Source: Flavobacteriales bacterium
GTDB taxonomy: Bacteria > Bacteroidota > Bacteroidia > Flavobacteriales_H > JAHEZO01
DNA length: 39,917 nucleotides
Assembly: GCA_023250995.1 (NCBI GenBank)
Contig: JAHEZO010000006.1
Coordinates: 1 to 39,917, forward strand
Direction of reading: 5' to 3'
This document shows positions 17,496 through 24,805 of this stretch, piece after piece. The notes under the pieces were generated by a model, which saw only the letters and a program-made list of their open reading frames with translations, had not been told where the DNA came from and searched no databases. A program made the translations under genes and the position numbers. The number at the start of each line of letters is the position of its first letter. Positions within the stretch are counted from its first letter, which is position 1.

Positions 17496-17548
17496 TTGGT
17501 TATTGGAATTTTTTTGCAATTTGATAATTGTTATTTGTTATTTGAAAT
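17496..17548. repeat. Right heptamer array, (TTGNNNN)n
   Basis: TTGGTTA (17496-17502) and a 12-nt unit with an expanded T-run, then five units in exact 7-bp phase at 17514-17548: TTGCAAT, TTGATAA, TTGTTAT, TTGTTAT and TTGAAAT. These are reverse-complement in type to the NNNNCAA units at 17054-17113, and the two arrays bracket the four-helix-bundle pseudogene. Confidence 0.75.
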
Positions 17549-17580
17549 AGGGAGGTTCGTAAATCAGTTATTAACATACC

Positions 17581-17601
17581 ACCCCTGCGGGGTCGAACCC
17601 C
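17581..17601. repeat. Alternating hairpin ACCCC-GGGGT-ACCCC
   Basis: ACCCC (17581-17585), GGGGT (17589-17593) and ACCCC (17597-17601) are each separated by 3 nt, so the central block can pair with either neighbour but not both. It lies 67 bp downstream of the barrel protein gene's stop codon (that gene is on the minus strand). It resembles GC-rich palindromes scattered between genes in Bacteroidota. Bases 17602-17668 hold nothing else I can identify. Confidence 0.5.
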
Positions 17602-17668
17602 TTAAATGTGAATTTCTATTTTTTTCTATTTTCCAATTTTGCAAAATGTAATTTAAAAGTATAATTAT

Positions 17669-18613
17669 TTATTCCCCTGATTTTTTTTTCTTTTTGGAAG
17701 TTTCTCTGATAAGGGAATAACTAAGTGACAATTGGGATGAATACCCTAAAACCGGATGCATGGATGCTGCAATGTCCATTTGAAAATTATGAAAAACCAC
17801 ACCTATCCCGAAATGGTTTACAAAGGGATTTGAGGATGTACCCGCTCTTAAATACAAAGATTCAATTACATGGTATTCCATACCGAATTTTACGATTGGT
17901 TTAAAATCAATGTCTTTTTCGGTTTCAATGCATAGGATAACTTTATCGGAAAATGAATATCCTGCTCCTGCCCTGAAAATGGTAGGAATTTTTTCGTTGT
18001 TGTAACTTGCCCCTTTTGCCCGGTTGATGTTAAATACATGCGCTCCGAGGGTAAGGTTTTTCGAAAGTTTGGCTTGCAATCCCGCTTCCCCGGCAATTAC
18101 ACCTTTGCTTCCGTAATTTTCAGCAATTTGAGTGCGCAAATAATCCAGTTGAATTCCGGCAGAAAAATTTTCTCCGAAGGTTCTTCCGTAGGCCAGCCCG
18201 TATTTGCTTTCGTTGTATTTTGAATATCCCAAAGAGGAAACATCCAACCCAAATACTCCGCTTTTGGTTGGAATAACGGCTATTCCCCCTTTTAACCCCA
18301 GGTTCGAAACAAAATATTTGCTTTCATAAAAAAGGCCTCCCGAAAAATTCTTTTGGTAGGCCAGTCCGGCCTGGTTATGATGAACGGCCCATGGGTCTGA
18401 AAGTGTAACAGAGGCATTTCCCATTCCCATTGACCGGGCTCCAATGGGGTAATTGTCAACGTAGGCGAAGGAAGAAGGAAGAAGAAAGAAAAAAGAAGAA
18501 ATAAAAAAGCCCCAAGCCCCAAGCCCCAAACTCCAAACCCCAAAGTGGTAGTTCTTTTGGGACTTGGGATTTTGGACTTTGAATTTGGAATTTATTTTTT
18601 TTTTATTCTTCAT
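17669..18613 (-). CDS. PorV/UPF0164-like outer-membrane beta-barrel protein
   Basis: 314 residues. After the signal region, YPIGARSMGMGNASVTLSDPWAVHHNQAGLAY matches the N-terminus of the PorV/PorQ/UPF0164 type of barrel (ARxxGMG-A, then D..A...N.AGLA). Alternating strands continue to SQLSLSYSLI near the C-terminus. PorV-like proteins shuttle or anchor T9SS cargo, and related barrels have unknown roles; assignment to T9SS is inferred from fold and from the adhesin nearby. The N-terminus is odd: residues ~8-35 are encoded by an inverted 7-bp repeat element (18509-18591), yet the frame stays open and the result still looks like a signal peptide ending at SSFA. No alternative downstream start precedes the hydrophobic core. 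Confidence 0.75.
   Translation of the reverse strand: MKNKKKINSKFKVQNPKSQKNYHFGVWSLGLGAWGFFISSFFFLLPSSFAYVDNYPIGARSMGMGNASVTLSDPWAVHHNQAGLAYQKNFSGGLFYESKYFVSNLGLKGGIAVIPTKSGVFGLDVSSLGYSKYNESKYGLAYGRTFGENFSAGIQLDYLRTQIAENYGSKGVIAGEAGLQAKLSKNLTLGAHVFNINRAKGASYNNEKIPTIFRAGAGYSFSDKVILCIETEKDIDFKPIVKFGMEYHVIESLYLRAGTSSNPFVNHFGIGVVFHNFQMDIAASMHPVLGYSSQLSLSYSLIRETSKKKKKSGE
18509..18591. repeat. Compact inverted heptamer element inside a coding sequence
   Basis: The left arm is five 7-bp units in phase (18509-18543): GCCCCAA three times, then ACTCCAA and ACCCCAA. After a 13-nt spacer the right arm (18557-18591) has five TTG-starting units of 7, 8, 7, 6 and 7 bp (TTGGGAC, TTGGGATT, TTGGACT, TTGAAT, TTGGAAT). 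The arms are inverted relative to one another, with the same NNNNCAA/TTGNNNN pattern as the arrays around the pseudogene at 17.1-17.4 kb. Confidence 0.8.
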
Positions 18614-18636
18614 TTTTTGTTCATTTTTCTTTTTTC

Positions 18637-19062
18637 TTAATGAAGCACTCCCAAACTATCCAGTTCACCGGGTGTAATGGAAGGAGGCATGATGTTATTT
18701 TTTATTTTAAAAGCTACAAACTCCCCGGTTTTTTTTGCAAAGTTTTCATTGCTGAAGCCTCTGTTTCCACTCACAGCGGGAATGTGGGGCTGGTGAACAT
18801 ATTGACTTTTGTTAATATAAACATCATATCCCCAGCCAAGGGAATCTTTAAAGGTTATTATTTCTACCGTGGCATCTTTATATGGATTTTCTTTTGGTTG
18901 GTTTCCCTGTATTTTTACCATTTCCTTATCAGCATCGTATCCAAAGCCGGGTTCATTGGCCGGATTTTGTTCCGTAGAATTTGCATTGGAATCCTCCACC
19001 GATTTTTCAGTGCAGGAAATTGCAAGAAAGAGTGGAATAATAAAAAGTAAAATAAATTTCAT
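18637..19062 (-). CDS. DUF4907 family lipoprotein
   Basis: 141 residues. A lipoprotein signal peptide ends in LAISC (lipobox, Cys17), so the mature protein is lipid-anchored. A charged, low-complexity linker follows. The DUF4907 core starts at ~residue 62: GWGYDVYINKSQYVHQPHIP, SGNRGFSNENFAKKTGEFVA and a closing PPSITPGELDSLGV. Its function is unknown. It sits between the surface adhesin (86 bp upstream, across a terminator) and the barrel protein (23 bp downstream), so it is probably co-transcribed with the barrel. Confidence 0.85.
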   Translation of the reverse strand: MKFILLFIIPLFLAISCTEKSVEDSNANSTEQNPANEPGFGYDADKEMVKIQGNQPKENPYKDATVEIITFKDSLGWGYDVYINKSQYVHQPHIPAVSGNRGFSNENFAKKTGEFVAFKIKNNIMPPSITPGELDSLGVLH

Positions 19063-19082
19063 AAAAATGTTTTTTACAAAAC

Positions 19083-19124
19083 TAAAAAAATAAACCCTTT
19101 GAATTAATTGATTTTTTCAAAGGG
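19083..19124 (-). terminator. Intrinsic terminator after the giant adhesin gene
   Basis: Read on the minus strand, CCCTTTGAA (19124-19116) pairs with TTCAAAGGG (19103-19095) as a perfect 9-bp stem around a 12-nt loop, followed by TTTATTTTTTT. It lies about 23 bp past the stop codon and should separate the adhesin transcript from the DUF4907 gene. Confidence 0.7.
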
Positions 19125-19147
19125 CTTTGAATTAAAATTAATGGCCG

Positions 19148-22100
19148 TTATCTCTGCAAAATAATTTTAAGGGGAAGTGAAATCCCCTCTTCCCTTAGAA
19201 CCTGCAAAAAATAAATTCCATTTCTGTTGCTGCCAATATCAACCTCCGATTTTTTATTCAAAATATCCGCTTCATATATTGTTTCCCCAAGAATATTTAT
19301 TACCCGCAACCTGCCATTCCCGGCTTTATATCCGTCATCCACTTGAACAATAAATTTCCCTTTGTTTGGATTTGGGAAAATCCTGTAATAATGATTTTGC
19401 GAATTTTCGGTTATTCCTATCTGGGTTGCAATGGTAATTGAAATAATTACAGAATCTCCTTCTGAATCTGTAATGGTACAATTATAAATTCCTGCACATA
19501 GGCCGCTGGCAGTTCCGGTGGTTTGACTGTTCAGATCATCCCATAGGAAAGAATAGGGTGCAATTCCACCTGTTGCGGTAATTGTTGCTGATCCGTCACA
19601 ATTACCCTGGGTGGCAGGAGTATTTGTTTCACTCGCATTAAGATCAACGGGTGTGGGTGCAAGCGGACTGGTTTTGTTTGACCGTGAAGAATTATGATTT
19701 TCTGATGACTTTGTAGCACTGCAACCTATTGGATGTTTTACTTCAACAAAATATCTTAAACCAAAAGGAGTGATGGTATCAAAATCAGTATAAGAGCTGA
19801 GGTTGCTCTGAAGAGAATCAATCAAGACCCATCCGGTAGCGGGTTTGTATCTCGAAATGTAATAAGTGGGGAAATAAAATCCCTGGTAATGATCCCAAAT
19901 AAGGTTAATGGTATTTCCGATTCCCTGATTAATGGTAAGATGAATGGTTTTATGTTCGGCACTCATGGGAGATTCGTTGCCACAGGAATCCAGCACAGAT
20001 AATTTATATCTCCAGGAATGTTGCATGGGGTTTGCAACCGGATCAACATACAAACTAAGTGAATCAAAAGGAACGGTTCCTGCCAGTTGATAAACTCCCG
20101 CCTGGGTTGATTCTTTGTAAACTTTGTAAGAAGAAATTCCTAACCCGAAATATTTTTGCCAAACAATTTTATTTGTCCCTAAGGCTGAATCAACGGTAAT
20201 AAGGCAAATCTCGGGAGCACCCGGCAGTTGCTGCAATATTTCGGCAGTCAGTGCGCCCTTGCATCCGTTTGCATCAGTCACAAGCAAATTATAAGTTCCT
20301 CCTCCAACCCCCACAAGATCTTCAGAAGTAAGCCCATTCGACCAGCTGTATAAATAGGGGGATGTTCCGAGACTAACCGAAACAAAAACGGACCCGTTTC
20401 CACCACAACCCGGGTTAATGATTGAATCAACCGTTACAGTTGGCCCTCCAATTTCCGCAATGGCCGCAGTGGCGGAAACATCGCAACCTTTAATATCAGT
20501 AACGGTAACCGAATATATTCCTGAGGCAAGTGCACTCAAAGATGAAGAAGTAGCTCCATTGCTCCACAAATAGGAATAAGGAGAAGTACCGCCAAGGGTG
20601 TTAATGATGGTACTCCCGTCAAAACTACCGCAGGTGGCATCGTTGGAAGTTACTGTAACCTCCATGGAAGGGGGCTCAACAACAGATAAGCTTTTTGTTG
20701 TCAAACATCCATTTGCATCCGAAACACTCACCTCATAAGGCCCAGCGGTTAGATTTGATAAATCCTGGGTTGTATAACCATTCGACCAGGAATAAATGTA
20801 GGGAGTATTACCCCCGGTAACATTTATATTTATAGCTCCTGAGTTTTCGCCATAACAATTTATTTGCGTAATTGAATTTACGGTTACCGTGGCACCACCT
20901 GTATCGCTAATGGTTGCAGCGGTAAAATTAGAACATCCTGAATTATCAAAAACAGTTACCGCATAAATCCCGGCACTTAAACTATCTGCTGATGCAAGGG
21001 TATCTCCGCTGCTCCACTGGTAATTGTATGGGGGATTTCCTCCCCCGGCACTAATCATGGCCGACCCATTGTTTACTCCACAGGAAGAACTAACGGTTGA
21101 TACAATCATTGAAATAGAATTGGGTTGACCAATAACTATACTGTCGGTTTTTGCACAACCTGAGGAATCAACTACCGTAACAAAATATGTTGCAGGACAC
21201 AGACCTCCTACGGCATCCCCATAATTCCCATCGCTCCAGTAAAAAGAATAGGGAGGAATTCCTCCGGTTGCGGTGGCCATTGCTGTTCCATCACAAGAAC
21301 CATTACAAAGCACATCTGTTTTCGAAAAGGAAACTGAAGTGGTGGATGGTGCAGTAATAAAATGTGATTTATATTTTGAGCAGCCATTTGCATCGGTTAC
21401 AGTAAGAGAATAATTTCCGGGGGATAAATTTCCAAGGTTTTGGGTGGTATCTCCGGTGGACCAATAAAAATCATAAGGCGAAACTCCTCCATTTACAAAA
21501 GCGTCAATATTTCCATCGGCATTTCCACAACCCGAGGCATCATAGCCGGCTAGGGATAAATTCATTGATGGAGGCTGATTAATTTGAACCGTTCCGCTGA
21601 TGGCACAACCGGTGTTATCAGTAACTGTACCCGAAAAAGTTCCTGAGGAAAGACCGGTAATTGTCTGGGAATTCTGTCCGTTACTCCAAAGGTAAACAAA
21701 TGGAGGGGTTCCACCGGAGGGAGTAATCGTAGCAGTTCCATTATTTGTTCCGCTGCAATTTATGTTTGTGGAATTAAAACTGGCCGTAAGACCGGATGTA
21801 GTTCCTACATTTACTGTTCCCACTTTTTTGCAGCCCTTATTATCGGTAACGGTAAGAAAATAATTTCCCCCGGCAAGCGAATTGGCCGAGGCACCCGTGG
21901 GTCCCCCCGGAGCTGACCATAAATATGAATAAGGCCCCGTTCCTCCAGAAACTGTAGCGGTTGCGCTTCCGGTGGCACTTCCGCAACCTGCAGGAACTAC
22001 ACTGAAAGATATTATTATTGCTGAAGGACTGATTAGGGTAATATTTCCGGTAGTTCCGCAACCGTTCACATCATTAACTGTTAAGTTGTAGGTACCTGCA

Positions 22101-24805
22101 GTAAGATCGGTAATTGCTCCTGAATTGGAGCCGTTACTCCATAGGTAATTGTAAGAAGGAATCCCTCCTGAAACAGAAACGCTTGCCGTTCCGTCATTCC
22201 CTCCATAACAATTAACATCTGTTTTAAAAAAACTTAAACTTACAGGAGGGGATTGAGAAATGTTAGCACTGGAAACAAGGTTACAACCGTTTGCATCGGT
22301 TACGGTAACAGTATAGATATTGGCACAAAGATTTTGAATGTTTTTCAAAGTATCTCCATTGGACCATTTATAAGTATAGGGGGAAACTCCTCCACTACCA
22401 GTTACGCTTGCATTCCCATTGCAGATACTGTTGCAGCCATTGGTCTTGGAAATAATAACTGAGATGGCAGAATCGGGTTCCGAAATTGTTGCCACATTCG
22501 TAAATGATTCCGAACATCCATTTGAATCAAATACTGAAATGGAATCTGAATATGTTCCGGCACAAAGTCCGGTAATGGATGCAGTAGTGTTCCCGTTATT
22601 CCATAAAAAGGTATAAGGTGACTTTCCTCCATTGGCTGAAACACCCACCGAACCATTGCATTGGCCCGAGCAGGAAATATTTGAAGAAGAAAACTGGGCA
22701 CTAATAATTGTTGCGTCATCAATTGTTAATGCTGTTGAAGAACTGCAGAAATTACCATCTGTGATAGTAACTGAATATGTTCCCGGACATAAGCCAGTTA
22801 CTGCGGAAGAAGTTTTTCCAGTGCTCCAAAAAAAGGTGTAAGGAGATAAACCCCCGCTAACAGTAACAGAAGCCGAACCATCACAAATTCCAAAACAAGA
22901 AACCGGATTGGAAGATGAGGTTACGGTAATTAAATCAGGTTGGCTAATATTAATACTGTCTGAAATGGTGCAACCATTGGCATCGGTTGCGGTTACAGTT
23001 GGTGTTCCTGCACATAATCCGGTTGCACTCTGGGATGAAGAATAATTTCCGGCTTCATTCCATTGATACGATGAATAGGGTGTGGTACCGCCTGAAACAG
23101 TTACTTGTGCAGATCCGCTGCAAATTCCATTGCATAATAAATCCGTTTTTGAGGTTGATGAGGATAGTTGGCCCGGCACGGCAATAGTAACCGAATCCAC
23201 CATCGAGCAGTTATTCGCATCAGAAAATGTAATTTTATATGTTCCCCCCGATAATCCGCTTAGGCTTGCACCGGAATTTCCGTTTGACCAAAGATAAGAA
23301 TAGGGTTGGGTTCCGCCAGAAAATTCCGGGTTGAGGGATCCATTATTTCCTCCGAAACAGGATACATTGGTTTGGTTAAAAGAAGATATTACAAGAGCTG
23401 TTGGCTCACTGATGGAATCAACAAGAAATAAATTACATCCATTGACATCAGTTACGGTGAGAGATAAATTGGATGAGCAAAGTGAATTTATTGATGAAGC
23501 GGTGGAGGTATTTGACCACAAATAGGAATAGGGTGAAGTTCCTCCCGATAAAGAATTAACAGAGGCATTTCCGTTACAAAGGCCATTGCATGTGGCATTG
23601 GCAACCGAAATACCAGCCGATAATGAAGGAGGTTCATTGATGTTTGAACCTGCAACTACAATACAATTTTTACTGTCGGTAACGGTAACATAATAATTAC
23701 CCGGACAAAGTCCCGAAGCAGTGGAACCGGTTTGTGAATTTCCATCACTCCAAATATAGGTGTAAGGGTTTGTGCCTCCGTTAGCTGTGGCAACAGCATT
23801 TCCATTGCAATCCCCAAAACATAAAACTGAAGCATCCGGTACTATTGCAGTTAATTCAAAAGGTTCGGTGAGGGTGATGCTTTTTGAAGCGGAACACCCG
23901 GATCCGTCAGTAACCACAACGGCATAAGTTCCGGCCGTTAATCCCGAGGCGGTTTGAGTTGCCTGTGCATTAATATCATCCCAAAGGAAATTAAAAGGAG
24001 AAGTTCCCCCGGAAACGTTAGCGGTTGCACTTCCGTTTGATCCTCCAAAGCAGGAAACATTTATTGCTGAAGATATGGTTAAGGCTGGAGCTCCTGCATC
24101 ACTCACTGTGGCCGAAGCAGTCTTTGTGCAATTATTTGCATCGGTAACAGTAACGGTATAAGCTCCGGAGGGAATTCCGCTGATTCCGGCTCCTGTCATT
24201 CCATTAGACCATGAATAAGAATAGGGGATAGTCCCGCCTGAAGCAGTGGCGGTAGCGGTACCATCTGAATTTCCACAGGTAGCAATCGTTGAAGTGCATG
24301 ATGCTGTAAGAGCAGTTGGTTCGCTAATAATTATTGTTCCGTTGCTTGTGCATCCGTTGGCATCTGTTACCGTGCCTGAGTATGAACCTGCACACAAACC
24401 GGTAATGGCGGGAGTGGTTTTTCCATCTGCCCATAAATAATTATAAGGAGAGGTCCCTCCGCTGGCAGCTACAGTTATAGAGCCATTGCAATTCCCAAAG
24501 CAATTAACATTTTCTTTAGTTACAAGTGATAATGTTAAATCCGTTGGTTGAGAAATGCTAACGCCTGAGGTAGTTAAACAACCATTGGCATCAGAAATAG
24601 TAGCCGAAAAAGTTCCTGGGCAAAGACCGGTAATGGCGGAATTTGTTTTTCCGTTTGACCAATTATAGCTATAGGGGGATGTGCCGCCATTTACTGTTAC
24701 CAATGCAGAACCATTGCAAAGTCCGTTGCAGCTAATATTTATTTTAGAACCTGCGGAAGTTAGCAAAGTGGGTTGAGTGACGGTGGCACTCCCGGTTTTG
24801 TACAT
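19148..24805 (-). CDS. SprB-repeat surface protein, 3' part of a frameshifted giant gene, with T9SS sorting domain
   Basis: 1885 residues as read from an internal ATG (24805). The true beginning is the gene ending at 24760: its last repeat, DNLGCTK, continues here as TGSATVTQPTLLT, one base out of frame. Twenty-one SprB repeats of ~70-80 residues (pattern GGTxPYxYxWSNG ... VTDxNGC) occupy residues ~1-1525 and ~1735-1790. Two FN3-like segments lie between (~1526-1695). Residues 1805-1885 form a type A T9SS sorting domain (YYRIFPNPNKGKF ... NGIYFLQV), so the product should be exported across the outer membrane and attached at the cell surface. SprB-repeat proteins act in adhesion and gliding. 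The first ~15 residues of this frame duplicate the overlapping end of the upstream frame, so this is not an independent gene start. Confidence 0.85.
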   Translation of the reverse strand: MYKTGSATVTQPTLLTSAGSKINISCNGLCNGSALVTVNGGTSPYSYNWSNGKTNSAITGLCPGTFSATISDANGCLTTSGVSISQPTDLTLSLVTKENVNCFGNCNGSITVAASGGTSPYNYLWADGKTTPAITGLCAGSYSGTVTDANGCTSNGTIIISEPTALTASCTSTIATCGNSDGTATATASGGTIPYSYSWSNGMTGAGISGIPSGAYTVTVTDANNCTKTASATVSDAGAPALTISSAINVSCFGGSNGSATANVSGGTSPFNFLWDDINAQATQTASGLTAGTYAVVVTDGSGCSASKSITLTEPFELTAIVPDASVLCFGDCNGNAVATANGGTNPYTYIWSDGNSQTGSTASGLCPGNYYVTVTDSKNCIVVAGSNINEPPSLSAGISVANATCNGLCNGNASVNSLSGGTSPYSYLWSNTSTASSINSLCSSNLSLTVTDVNGCNLFLVDSISEPTALVISSFNQTNVSCFGGNNGSLNPEFSGGTQPYSYLWSNGNSGASLSGLSGGTYKITFSDANNCSMVDSVTIAVPGQLSSSTSKTDLLCNGICSGSAQVTVSGGTTPYSSYQWNEAGNYSSSQSATGLCAGTPTVTATDANGCTISDSINISQPDLITVTSSSNPVSCFGICDGSASVTVSGGLSPYTFFWSTGKTSSAVTGLCPGTYSVTITDGNFCSSSTALTIDDATIISAQFSSSNISCSGQCNGSVGVSANGGKSPYTFLWNNGNTTASITGLCAGTYSDSISVFDSNGCSESFTNVATISEPDSAISVIISKTNGCNSICNGNASVTGSGGVSPYTYKWSNGDTLKNIQNLCANIYTVTVTDANGCNLVSSANISQSPPVSLSFFKTDVNCYGGNDGTASVSVSGGIPSYNYLWSNGSNSGAITDLTAGTYNLTVNDVNGCGTTGNITLISPSAIIISFSVVPAGCGSATGSATATVSGGTGPYSYLWSAPGGPTGASANSLAGGNYFLTVTDNKGCKKVGTVNVGTTSGLTASFNSTNINCSGTNNGTATITPSGGTPPFVYLWSNGQNSQTITGLSSGTFSGTVTDNTGCAISGTVQINQPPSMNLSLAGYDASGCGNADGNIDAFVNGGVSPYDFYWSTGDTTQNLGNLSPGNYSLTVTDANGCSKYKSHFITAPSTTSVSFSKTDVLCNGSCDGTAMATATGGIPPYSFYWSDGNYGDAVGGLCPATYFVTVVDSSGCAKTDSIVIGQPNSISMIVSTVSSSCGVNNGSAMISAGGGNPPYNYQWSSGDTLASADSLSAGIYAVTVFDNSGCSNFTAATISDTGGATVTVNSITQINCYGENSGAININVTGGNTPYIYSWSNGYTTQDLSNLTAGPYEVSVSDANGCLTTKSLSVVEPPSMEVTVTSNDATCGSFDGSTIINTLGGTSPYSYLWSNGATSSSLSALASGIYSVTVTDIKGCDVSATAAIAEIGGPTVTVDSIINPGCGGNGSVFVSVSLGTSPYLYSWSNGLTSEDLVGVGGGTYNLLVTDANGCKGALTAEILQQLPGAPEICLITVDSALGTNKIVWQKYFGLGISSYKVYKESTQAGVYQLAGTVPFDSLSLYVDPVANPMQHSWRYKLSVLDSCGNESPMSAEHKTIHLTINQGIGNTINLIWDHYQGFYFPTYYISRYKPATGWVLIDSLQSNLSSYTDFDTITPFGLRYFVEVKHPIGCSATKSSENHNSSRSNKTSPLAPTPVDLNASETNTPATQGNCDGSATITATGGIAPYSFLWDDLNSQTTGTASGLCAGIYNCTITDSEGDSVIISITIATQIGITENSQNHYYRIFPNPNKGKFIVQVDDGYKAGNGRLRVINILGETIYEADILNKKSEVDIGSNRNGIYFLQVLREEGISLPLKIILQR

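Noticed and set aside
17581-17606. GGGGTTCGACCCC on the minus strand, resembling a tRNA T-arm
   Set aside because: No acceptor, anticodon or D-arm can be folded around it; the bases are better explained as alternating ACCCC/GGGGT hairpins.
19500-24800. CRISPR-like or DNA satellite array suggested by regular spacing of about 220 bp
   Set aside because: The periodicity is protein-level SprB repeats with diverged codons, not identical short DNA repeats with unique spacers.
24760-24805. Two independent overlapping adhesin genes
   Set aside because: The downstream frame has no signal peptide and starts mid-repeat, and motifs run straight across the join, so it is one gene with a frameshift.
19148-24805. 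Plus-strand open frames of 60-80 codons inside the SprB array
   Set aside because: They recur with the repeat period and translate to antisense of the SprB motif, so they are shadows.
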